From: an uncultured Collinsella sp.
GTDB lineage: Bacteria; Actinomycetota; Coriobacteriia; Coriobacteriales; Coriobacteriaceae
Reading direction: 5' to 3'
Assembly (NCBI GenBank): GCA_902494035.1
Contig: CABURV010000031.1
Coordinates: 1 to 22,997, forward strand
DNA length: 22,997 bases
The notes below the pieces were generated by a model, which made no database searches, was not told where the DNA came from, and saw only the letters and a program-made list of their open reading frames with translations. The translations under genes were made by a program, and so were the position numbers. This document shows positions 12,564-19,349 of the stretch, piece by piece. The stretch's first letter is position 1, and each line of letters opens with the position of its first letter.

Positions 12564-13976
12564 TTATACCTCGTCGTCCTCGTGCAGGCGGCGGCGGTAA
12601 TCGGCGGCCCAGCCCTCAATATTTACCTGACGCGCGCGGCCCAGACCAAGTGCGTCGGCCGGGACCGGCTCGGTGATGACGGAGCCGGCGGCCACGAGTG
12701 CGCCGTCGCCAATCTGGGCGGGCGCGACCATCATGGTGTCGGAGCCAATGAAGGCGTCCTTGCCGATGACGGTCTTGTGCTTGTGCACGCCATCGTAGTT
12801 GCAGGTGATGGAGCCCGCGCCCACGTTGACGCCGGAGCCCATGGTGGTGTCGCCGATGTAGGACAGGTGCGGCACCTTGGAGCCCTCGCCGATCGTGGAC
12901 TTCTTGATCTCCACGTGCGTGCCGGCCTTGGAGCCGTCGAGCATGTGGGTGCCCGGGCGCAGGTAGGCGCGCGGGCCGCAGTCGACGCCGTTCTCGATGA
13001 CGGCCTCGATGGCGATGGTCTCATCGATGGTACAGCCGCTGCCGACGGTGGTGTCGGTGAGACGGCTGTTGGGGCCGAGCTGGCACTCCTCGCCCACGGT
13101 GACGTGGCCGATCAGGTGCGTCTGCGGCCACACGACGGTGTCGCGGCCGATGGTGGCGTCGGGGCCGATCCAAGCCTGCGTGGGGTCGATGAACGTGACG
13201 CCCTCGGCCATCCAGTGCTCGTTGATGCGGTCGCGCGCAATGGCGGTAAGCTGCGCGAGCTGGATACGGCTGTTGACGCCCAGACCGTCGCGGTAGTCGT
13301 CGCAGTGGAAGATGGAGACAGCCTGGCCGTGGCCTTTGAGGATCTCGAGCATGTCGGGCAGGTAGTACTCGGATTGCGCGTTGTCGTTGCCGATCTCGTT
13401 AATGTGGGCGGCGAGTTGCGCGCCGTCAAAGGCGTAGCAGCCGGCGTTGCACTCCAGCAGCGTGGCGGCCTGCTCGGGCGTGCAGTCCTTCTGCTCGATG
13501 ATGCGCTCGATCTGACCATCGGCGCCCAGCTTGATGCGGCCGTAGCCGAAAGGATCGGGCGGGGTCATGGTCATGACGGTGCAGGCGAGCTCGCCGGTGG
13601 CGACGGTTTGCGCGAACTTGGCGACGGTGTCGGCGGTGATGAGCGGCAGGTCGCCGTTGAGCACCACGACGGGGCCTTGCGTGATGCCACAGGCCTCGAG
13701 CGCGACCTTCACGGCGTGACCGGTGCCCAGACGCTCGGTCTGCTCGACGCACTCGACCTTGGTGGCGCTGTTGGCGTAGGCGCCGTCGATGAGGGCGCGC
13801 ATCTCGTCGGCGTGGCTGCCGATGACAACCACGACGCGGCTGCAGCCGGCCTTGATGGTAGCGTCGACGATCCACTGGACCATGGGCTTACCCAGGATCT
13901 TGTGCGAAACCTTGCAGTGGTTCGACTTCATGCGGGTGCCCTCGCCGGCAGCGAGGATAATTGCGGTTGCGTCCAT
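12564..13976 (-). CDS. glmU: Bifunctional UDP-N-acetylglucosamine diphosphorylase/glucosamine-1-phosphate N-acetyltransferase
   Basis: Makes UDP-GlcNAc for peptidoglycan in two steps, acetylation of glucosamine-1-phosphate and uridylyl transfer; cytoplasmic trimer in known relatives. Length is 470 residues, as expected. The uridyltransferase domain opens with AIILAAGEGTRMKS (5-18) and contains VVLNGDLPLI and the AGCYAFDG region. The C-terminal half is a left-handed beta-helix of hexapeptide repeats, with the active-site segment HLSYIGDTTMGSGVNVGAGSITCNYDG and the ending AAGSVITEPVPADALGLGRARQ. ATG 13976 was chosen because AGGAGA lies five bases upstream and the Rossmann motif starts at residue 5. 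It is divergent from the ECF transporter genes. Confidence 0.96.
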   Translation of the reverse strand: MDATAIILAAGEGTRMKSNHCKVSHKILGKPMVQWIVDATIKAGCSRVVVVIGSHADEMRALIDGAYANSATKVECVEQTERLGTGHAVKVALEACGITQGPVVVLNGDLPLITADTVAKFAQTVATGELACTVMTMTPPDPFGYGRIKLGADGQIERIIEQKDCTPEQAATLLECNAGCYAFDGAQLAAHINEIGNDNAQSEYYLPDMLEILKGHGQAVSIFHCDDYRDGLGVNSRIQLAQLTAIARDRINEHWMAEGVTFIDPTQAWIGPDATIGRDTVVWPQTHLIGHVTVGEECQLGPNSRLTDTTVGSGCTIDETIAIEAVIENGVDCGPRAYLRPGTHMLDGSKAGTHVEIKKSTIGEGSKVPHLSYIGDTTMGSGVNVGAGSITCNYDGVHKHKTVIGKDAFIGSDTMMVAPAQIGDGALVAAGSVITEPVPADALGLGRARQVNIEGWAADYRRRLHEDDEV

Positions 13977-14008
13977 GTGATCTCCTGTTACGTTATAGAG
14001 ACGTGTGT

Positions 14009-14036
14009 TTGGAAACGATACACGGCGCAATATGAT
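14009..14036 (+). promoter_or_regulatory. Promoter of the ECF transporter operon
   Basis: TTGGAA (14009-14014), a 16-base spacer and TATGAT (14031-14036). The predicted start is near 14043, leaving a leader of about 127 bases before the GTG at 14170. The leader contains one hairpin (GCGGCG 14073-14078 with CGCCGC 14090-14095). I see no conserved box of the cobalamin, thiamine, FMN or folate riboswitches. Confidence 0.5.
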
Positions 14037-14169
14037 ACCGCAGGCATATGACGAGCGCGTAACGATTGGTTTGCGGCGGTTGAGGCTTGCGCCGCCGGCG
14101 TGGCGTTTGCACTGCTTGTGTGCGGCGCTGGCGGTGCTGCGGAGCTGTTGTTTGAGCGAGGGGACGGGG

Positions 14170-15063
14170 GTGCCCGTGGACAACATACGAGAGGAGTTTG
14201 GCGGCGAGCCCGTCGCGGCATTCTCGATGTCGCATCCGGCTGTGCCGGCACTCTATATAGTGCTGACGCTGGGGCTCACTATGTTCTCGATGCAGCCGGT
14301 ACTGATTGCGCTGTCACTTGCGGGCGGGCTGGCGTATGGATTTGCGACGCGTGGGGCTGCCCGCACGCTGGGCGCGCTCCGCTGGCAGCTGCCGGTGATT
14401 TTGATCGTTGCGGTGCTCAATCCGCTGTTTAGCGCCTCGGGCTCGACGGAGCTGTTCCGTATTGGCATGCGCGCGGTGTATCTGGAGAGCATGGTATACG
14501 GCCTGTGCATGGGCGGGTTGTTTGTGGCGAGCGTGCTGTGGTTTGAGGCGGCGGCGTCGATGCTCGAATACGACAAGGTGCTCGCGCTGCTGGGCAATGC
14601 CGCACCGGTGATTGCGCTCATGATCTCGATGTGCATGCGGCTTATCCCGCAGTTTTTGCGCCGCGGCCGCACGGTACTGGCGGTGCAAGATGCGATTGAC
14701 GTGCCGGGCCGCGCGCCGGCCGACCCCGTGCGCTCGCGCCTGCGGGCGTCGAGCGTGTTGATGGGCTGGGGCATGGAAGATTCGCTGGAGCGTGCGGACG
14801 CGATGCGCTCGCGCGGGTGGGGTGCCGCGACGCGTCGTACGACGTATGTGAGGTATCGACTGGGGCGCAGCGACATTGCCGCGCTGGTTGGGCTTGCGTT
14901 GTTTGGCGTGGCCACGGCGGCAGTGGCGTGGACCGCGACGACGCAGTATTCGTTTTATCCGCAGCTCTCGGTGCCGGCGCCGTGGCCGGGCTATGTCGTG
15001 TACGCTGCCTGGATGGTGCTGCCTTGCGCGTTGCATGCGATTGATGAGAAGAGGTTTGGCTGA
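14170..15063 (+). CDS. ecfT: ECF transporter transmembrane component (EcfT)
   Basis: Membrane scaffold of an energy-coupling-factor importer, linking the ATPases to the substrate-binding S component. From GTG 14170 it has 297 residues with several hydrophobic segments (IVLTLGLTMFSMQPVLIALSL, WQLPVILIVAVLNPLF and others). The cytoplasmic coupling region is recognisable from MCMRLIPQFLRRGRTVLAVQDA and the ERADAMRSRGWG stretch, the Arg-Gly motif family members use to contact the ATPases. I chose GTG 14170 because GAGGGG lies six bases upstream and the open frame above it encodes a Cys/Arg/Leu-rich stretch that overlaps the promoter; GTG 14176 is also possible. Its stop overlaps the next start by one base. 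Confidence 0.88.
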   Translation: MPVDNIREEFGGEPVAAFSMSHPAVPALYIVLTLGLTMFSMQPVLIALSLAGGLAYGFATRGAARTLGALRWQLPVILIVAVLNPLFSASGSTELFRIGMRAVYLESMVYGLCMGGLFVASVLWFEAAASMLEYDKVLALLGNAAPVIALMISMCMRLIPQFLRRGRTVLAVQDAIDVPGRAPADPVRSRLRASSVLMGWGMEDSLERADAMRSRGWGAATRRTTYVRYRLGRSDIAALVGLALFGVATAAVAWTATTQYSFYPQLSVPAPWPGYVVYAAWMVLPCALHAIDEKRFG

Positions 15064-16706
15064 TGGCTCGGTTTGATAGGAGCTCGGCGGCGGGTGTGGC
15101 ATATGGCTCGGCCGCGCCGGCGATTGAGGTGCGAGGCCTTAGTTTTGCCTATCCCGGGGCCGAGGCACCGGTGCTCGAGGGACTTGATTGGCGTGTTTCC
15201 CAAGGTGCGTTTGCGCTGCTTGTTGGCGGTACCGGGTCGGGCAAATCGACGCTGCTGTCGCTGCTCAAGCCCGAGATCGCTCCAGCGGGTACGCGCTCCG
15301 GCGAGCTGCGCGTGCTGGGCGAGCCCGTCGCCGACATGGACGTGCGGGCATCGGCGGAGCGCGTGGGTTATGTGTTCCAGGATCCCGAGAACCAGATCGT
15401 GTGCGAAACCGTGTGGCACGAGATGGCGTTTGGCCTGGAAAACTTGGGGCTAGCGCGCGACGAGATGCGCCGTCGCGTAGCTGAGACCAGCTATTTCTTT
15501 GGGCTGGAAGATTGGCTTCACCGCGATACTGACACGCTTTCGGGTGGTCGCAAACAGTTGCTGTCGTTGGCGGCCGTTCTGACGCTACGCCCGCGCGTGC
15601 TGCTGCTCGACGAGCCCACGTCTCAGCTCGATCCCGTTGCCGAGAAGAATTTTCTGCACGCGCTGTTTCGCGTGAACCGTGAGCTGGGCTGCACGGTTGT
15701 TGTGGCGACGCATCAGCCGCGGCCGATGCTCGAGTATGCGACGTGTGCGTACCGGATTGAGGGCGGCCGCGTGCGCGAGGTGGCGGATATGGCTTCTTTG
15801 GGACGCCGAGAATCGCTGTTTTCCGATGACATGTTGGGGTGGGGTGCCATCCGATGTGCAAAAACAGGAGTATTCAGCAGGCGTGAGGACAGTTTGGGCT
15901 CTCTGGAGTCGCCCGTGGACGCATCGAGCGCGAAAAAAAGTTCGGAATTGGACAAATCGTCCGAATTTGTGGCGCAAACGTCGCTCGAGAACGGCTCGAA
16001 AGCCTTCCCGCGCACGGGTGGAAGCAGAATACTCCAAAAAATGCACGGCGGGTCGGCTACCACCCTGTCGGAAGGCTGGTTTCGCTACGATCGCACGGGC
16101 GGTTGGGTGCTGCGCGGGCTCGATGTGACGTTTTCAGCCGGCGCGGTGCATGCGGTCGTGGGCGGAAACGGCTGTGGCAAGTCGACGATGCTCTCGGTGC
16201 TGGCCAAGACGGCTAAGCTGCAGCGTGGCCGCATGGTGCGTGGGGCGGCTTCGGCGGCTCTGCTGCCACAGAATCCCAAGGCATTGCTAGTCGCCGAAAC
16301 GGTGCGCGACGAGCTGATGGAATGGGCCTCGACCTGCGGATATGACGAGAACTTGGCGCGGGAGCGTGCGGTGCAACTGGGACTGGACGGCTTAGAGACG
16401 CGCCACCCCTACGACCTCTCGGGCGGACAGCGCCAGCTGCTTGCACTGGCAAAGCTGCTGCTGATCGGCCCCGAGCTGCTGCTGCTTGACGAGCCCACGA
16501 AGGGCTTGGACCTGGAGAGCCGTCGCATCATCGCCCGCGCCCTGCGTGACCATGCGAGGGCTGGCGGTACCGTCATCATGGCTACGCACGATTTGGACTT
16601 TGTCGAGCAGGTAGCCGACGACGTCGCCATGATGTTTGACGGCGAGATTGCCTGCATGGAGCCCCCGGCCGACTTCTTTGCCGACAACGTGTTCTATAGG
16701 GCGTGA
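15063..16706 (+). CDS. Two-domain ECF transporter ATPase (EcfA-EcfA' fusion)
   Basis: Both ATPase subunits of the ECF importer fused in one chain of 547 residues. Domain 1: Walker A GGTGSGKST (55-63), Q-loop FQDPENQIV (105-113), signature LSGGRKQ (159-165), Walker B LLLDEPTSQLD (180-190), His217. Domain 2: Walker A GGNGCGKST (367-375), Q-loop LLPQNPK (401-406), signature LSGGQRQ (452-458), Walker B LLLLDEPTKGLD (472-483), His509. FQDPENQI is typical of ECF/CbiO ATPases. The linker (about 262-335) is Ser/Lys/Glu-rich and coincides with a palindromic DNA repeat at 15856-16046 read in frame. Domain 2's Q-loop region lacks the DPENQ wording, so the two sites may be asymmetric. It is translationally coupled to ecfT and followed by the S component. 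Confidence 0.92.
   Translation: MARFDRSSAAGVAYGSAAPAIEVRGLSFAYPGAEAPVLEGLDWRVSQGAFALLVGGTGSGKSTLLSLLKPEIAPAGTRSGELRVLGEPVADMDVRASAERVGYVFQDPENQIVCETVWHEMAFGLENLGLARDEMRRRVAETSYFFGLEDWLHRDTDTLSGGRKQLLSLAAVLTLRPRVLLLDEPTSQLDPVAEKNFLHALFRVNRELGCTVVVATHQPRPMLEYATCAYRIEGGRVREVADMASLGRRESLFSDDMLGWGAIRCAKTGVFSRREDSLGSLESPVDASSAKKSSELDKSSEFVAQTSLENGSKAFPRTGGSRILQKMHGGSATTLSEGWFRYDRTGGWVLRGLDVTFSAGAVHAVVGGNGCGKSTMLSVLAKTAKLQRGRMVRGAASAALLPQNPKALLVAETVRDELMEWASTCGYDENLARERAVQLGLDGLETRHPYDLSGGQRQLLALAKLLLIGPELLLLDEPTKGLDLESRRIIARALRDHARAGGTVIMATHDLDFVEQVADDVAMMFDGEIACMEPPADFFADNVFYRA
15856..16046. repeat. 191-bp palindromic element inside the ECF ATPase gene
   Basis: The ends read GTGCA-(6 bases)-GGAGTATTC-A-GC at 15856-15878 and the mirrored GC-A-GAATACTCC-(6 bases)-TGCAC at 16024-16046. 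The inner part is partly self-complementary, with a central GGAC-AAATC-GTCC hairpin. Reading frame is open throughout and it encodes linker residues of about 265-328 between the two ATPase domains. It has the look of an inserted MITE- or REP-type element tolerated in a loop. Confidence 0.65.
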
Positions 16707-16710
16707 TGGG

Positions 16711-17424
16711 ATGACAGACTGTCGTTTCTCGCGCTTGCTTGCAAAACTGGAGGTCCCGCTGTTGTTGGCGGTGCCGGCGGTGATGGCTGCGGCGTTGCTG
16801 TCGGGTGTTGGGCAGGCAGCGTTGGTCATGCTGGTTGTGGTGGCGCTGGTGCTCGCACTGTTCTTTGCTGGTTACGAGGCGTCGCGACCGGGCTTGCGCC
16901 AGATTATGCCCACGCTGGTTCTGGCGGCGTTGGCCGCGGCTGGGCGCATCTTGTTTGGCCCCATTCCCGACTTTAAACCCGTGAGCGCCATCGCCATTAT
17001 CGCCGGGGTGACGCTCGGTCGTCGTAACGGCTTTATGGTCGGCGCGCTGGCGGCGCTGACCAGCAACTTCTTTTTTGGGCAGGGCATGTGGACGCCGTGG
17101 CAGATGTATGCCTGGGGTCTGGTTGGCTATGTTGGCGGCGTGCTGGCGCACGCGGGTGCGTTCGACCGTGCGGATGGAACCGTGCGCATGCCGGCGCTGA
17201 TGGCGTACGGCTTTGCGTCGGGCCTGCTCTACGGAGTTGTAATCAACGCCTACGACATCATCGGCTTTGTGCAGCCGCTCACGTGGGCGGGAGCCGTGGC
17301 GCGTCTTGCCACGGCGGTGCCGTTCGATATCACACACGGCCTCGCGACCTGCGTGTTCTTGGCCGCCCTGTACAAGCCCTGGTGTCGCCGCATTAACCGC
17401 GTCGTCGTGAAATACGGGCTGTAA
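16711..17424 (+). CDS. ECF transporter substrate-specific (S) component
   Basis: Integral membrane substrate-binding subunit of the ECF importer, 237 residues, with about six hydrophobic segments beginning LLLAVPAVMAAALLSGVG. Recognisable stretches are AALAAAGRILFGPIPDFKPVSAIAIIAGVTLG and LAALTSNFFFGQGMWTPWQMYAWGLVGYVGG. These belong to an S-component family usually paired with EcfT and a fused ATPase; I cannot assign the vitamin or metal from the sequence, and a cobalamin-type substrate is only a possibility. ATG 16711 begins four bases after the ATPase stop. Presence of T, A-A' and S in one cluster suggests a dedicated (group I-like) transporter rather than a shared module. Confidence 0.85.
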   Translation: MTDCRFSRLLAKLEVPLLLAVPAVMAAALLSGVGQAALVMLVVVALVLALFFAGYEASRPGLRQIMPTLVLAALAAAGRILFGPIPDFKPVSAIAIIAGVTLGRRNGFMVGALAALTSNFFFGQGMWTPWQMYAWGLVGYVGGVLAHAGAFDRADGTVRMPALMAYGFASGLLYGVVINAYDIIGFVQPLTWAGAVARLATAVPFDITHGLATCVFLAALYKPWCRRINRVVVKYGL

Positions 17425-17449
17425 GGCATTTCGCGTTTCCTCACGAACT

Positions 17450-17510
17450 TGCGGTGGAATAGTTCTCGTTTTTGGCTATTTGCTGCCCAAACAGGAACTA
17501 TTCCACCGCA
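17450..17510. repeat. Inverted repeat TGCGGTGGAATAGTTC between ecfS and xthA
   Basis: TGCGGTGGAATAGTTC (17450-17465) is exactly complementary to GAACTATTCCACCGCA (17495-17510) around a 29-base loop. It lies between two converging genes and has no T-tract on either strand. The loop edge CCCAAACAGGAACTATTC resembles AAAACAGGAGTATTC in the element at 15856-16046. Confidence 0.75.
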
Positions 17511-17553
17511 CCTTATAGGGGGAGAGGGGTCACATGATCTGTTTTCCTCTGTC

Positions 17554-17584
17554 CCCCAGGAATTACTTGGGGCTAGAGCTCTAG
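17554..17584 (-). other. Small hairpin and 12-bp palindrome at the xthA 3' end
   Basis: CTAGAGCTCTAG (17573-17584) is a perfect palindrome forming the last codons and stop of xthA. Directly beyond it CCCCA (17554-17558) pairs with TGGGG (17568-17572). No T-tract follows on the minus strand. A GTCCCCC next to it (17551-17557) resembles the end of the GGGGACAG repeats. Confidence 0.35.
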
Positions 17585-18391
17585 CGTGAGGGTGACGGGG
17601 CAGTGGTCGCTGCCAAAGATATCGCCGCGGATGCCGGTGTCGCGTACGTTGTCGGCGATTGCGTCGCTTACCAGGAAGTAGTCGATGCGCCAGCCTGCGT
17701 TGTTCTTGCGGGCATTAAAGCGGTAGCTCCACCAGCTGTAGACGCCCTCGACGTCGGGGTTTGCCGAGCGCCAGGTATCGGTAAAACCGGCGTCGAGCAG
17801 CTCGGTAAACTTGCCGCGCTCCTCGTCCGAAAAGCCGGCGTTGCCGCGGTTGGACTTGGGGTTCTTAAGGTCGATCTCCTCGTGCGCCACGTTAAAGTCG
17901 CCGCAGGTTACGACGGGCTTGCCGGTTTCGCGCTCAAGCGCGCTCAAAAAGCCGCGATAGGCATCGTCCCAGGCCATGCGTACATCGATGCGCGCGAGCT
18001 CATTTTGGGCGTTGGGCGTATAGACGTCCACGAACCAAAACTTGTCGAACTCGAGAGCGCAGACACGGCCCTCGGTTGCGGCTTGGGCGACGAGTTCGGC
18101 CGCCTCGCCCTCGCCGGCGTAGGGCAGCAGTGCGTCGGCGCGCAGCACGCGCAGCGGTTCCTGGCGGCTAAAGACCGCGGTGCCCGAGTAGCCCTTGCGC
18201 TCGGCGTAGCTCCAGGTTTGGTGATAGCCGGGCAGGGCAATATCGACCTGGCCCTCCTGCAGCTTGGTCTCTTGCAGTGCCAGGATATCGACATTGAGCT
18301 CCTGTGCGATCTGGATAAAGCTCGGGTCTTTTTTGAGCACGGCGCGCAGGCCGTTGACGTTCCACGAGGCGAAAGTGTAAGTCTGAGGCAT
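17573..18391 (-). CDS. xthA: Exodeoxyribonuclease III
   Basis: AP endonuclease/3' exonuclease of base-excision repair, 272 residues, the usual ExoIII length. Catalytic features are in place: ASWNVNGLRA (8-17), LQETKLQ with Glu41, VDVYTPNA (121-128), CGDFNVAHEEIDL with Asp165 and Asn167, YSWWSYRFNARKNNAGWRIDYFLVS (219-242) and GSDHCPV with Asp262-His263. AAAGGA lies five bases before ATG 18391. It is divergent from the sirtuin gene with a 111-base shared intergenic region and converges on the ECF operon. Confidence 0.95.
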   Translation of the reverse strand: MPQTYTFASWNVNGLRAVLKKDPSFIQIAQELNVDILALQETKLQEGQVDIALPGYHQTWSYAERKGYSGTAVFSRQEPLRVLRADALLPYAGEGEAAELVAQAATEGRVCALEFDKFWFVDVYTPNAQNELARIDVRMAWDDAYRGFLSALERETGKPVVTCGDFNVAHEEIDLKNPKSNRGNAGFSDEERGKFTELLDAGFTDTWRSANPDVEGVYSWWSYRFNARKNNAGWRIDYFLVSDAIADNVRDTGIRGDIFGSDHCPVTLTLEL

Positions 18392-18502
18392 GGTGTCCTT
18401 TCGACGGGATTGGCAGGCTTAAGATTAGCGCAACAGGGGCGGGGCGGAGTCCGCGAGTGATGGCGAACGCCGCCGTCCCGGAGACACGGACGGAGGACTT
18501 AC

Positions 18503-19255
18503 ATGACGCAGGCAATATCGGACCCCAAACAGGCCTCCGCCGCGCTGGCGGAGCTGTTCGAAACCCATAGCCACGTGGTCTTCTTTGGCGGCGCGGGCGT
18601 ATCCACGGCAAGCGGCATTCCCGATTACCGCAGCGTGGACGGCCTGTATCACCAGCAGTTTGCCTATCTGCCCGAGACCATGCTCTCGCGCAGCTTCTAC
18701 GAGGCGCATCCGGCGGAGTTTTTCGACTTCTACCGGACCAAGATGATCGCCCTTAACGCCAAGCCTAACCACTGCCACGCCAAGCTGGCGGAGCTGGAGC
18801 GCGCCGGCAAGCTCGACGCCGTGGTGACGCAAAATATTGACGGCCTGCATCAGGCGGCTGGTTCACGGCGGGTGTTTGAGCTGCATGGCTCGGTCCATCG
18901 CAACATTTGCCAGACGTGCGGCGCGGTCTACAGCGCCGAATGGATTTGCGCGCGCGAGCACGAGGATGCCGCGGGCGTACCCGTGTGCCCTGCGTGCGGC
19001 GGGCGCATCAAGCCCGATGTAGTCCTCTACGAAGAGCCGCTCGATGAGCGTGTGCTTACCGGCGCCGTTGCCGCCATCGCCGCGGCCGACGCCCTCGTCG
19101 TGGGCGGAACCTCGCTCGTGGTGTATCCGGCGGCGGGCCTCACGCGTTACTTTACCGGTGATACGCTGGCCATTTGCAATTTGGCGCCCACCGATCAGGA
19201 TGCAAATGCCGACCTGCTGATTTCTTGCGACATCGCGGCCGCGTTTGCGTTCTAG
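18503..19255 (+). CDS. NAD-dependent protein deacylase (Sir2 family sirtuin)
   Basis: Removes acyl groups from protein lysines using NAD+; cytoplasmic, 250 residues. The NAD site reads GGAGVSTASGIPDYRS (29-44), followed by TQNIDGLH (109-116), catalytic His128 in ELHGS, and a zinc site made of C136, C139, C162 and C165. IKPDVVLYEE (169-178) and GGTSLVVYPA (201-210) are further family blocks. All key residues are present. GGAGG lies just upstream of ATG 18503. The start at 18503 gives a short N-terminal helix before the Rossmann fold, as in other bacterial sirtuins. Whether it deacetylates or removes other acyl groups cannot be read here. Confidence 0.94.
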   Translation: MTQAISDPKQASAALAELFETHSHVVFFGGAGVSTASGIPDYRSVDGLYHQQFAYLPETMLSRSFYEAHPAEFFDFYRTKMIALNAKPNHCHAKLAELERAGKLDAVVTQNIDGLHQAAGSRRVFELHGSVHRNICQTCGAVYSAEWICAREHEDAAGVPVCPACGGRIKPDVVLYEEPLDERVLTGAVAAIAAADALVVGGTSLVVYPAAGLTRYFTGDTLAICNLAPTDQDANADLLISCDIAAAFAF

Positions 19256-19269
19256 CCCGCGCGCGCGGA

Positions 19270-19325
19270 TACAATAGAAAGACTGATTGCAAAGCGACCC
19301 CGCCGCCAGCGCCCGAGCGCGGCGG
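19270..19325 (+). promoter_or_regulatory. Candidate -10 box and leader hairpin of folP-folK
   Basis: TACAAT at 19270-19275 could be a -10 box; the -35 is weak. A GC-rich stem, CCGCCGC (19300-19306) with GCGGCGG (19319-19325), follows in the leader, 24 bases before ATG 19350. It could equally be a weak terminator for the sirtuin gene (CATTTT lies eight bases beyond it). Confidence 0.3.
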
Positions 19326-19349
19326 CGTGGGCATTTTAGGAGGATGTTC

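Noticed and set aside
12405..14051. Very long plus-strand open frame (548 codons) antisense to glmU
   Set aside because: It runs opposite a textbook GlmU, has Gly/Asp/Val/His-rich repetitive composition and no domain. It is a by-product of high-GC codon use.
14005..14169. Longer N-terminus for EcfT starting at ATG 14005
   Set aside because: It would overlap the -35/-10 promoter region and adds a Cys/Arg-rich stretch with no family resemblance; GTG 14170 has a good ribosome site.
14043..14169. Possible riboswitch in the ECF operon leader
   Set aside because: Only one simple hairpin is visible, and none of the conserved boxes of cobalamin, thiamine, FMN or folate riboswitches.
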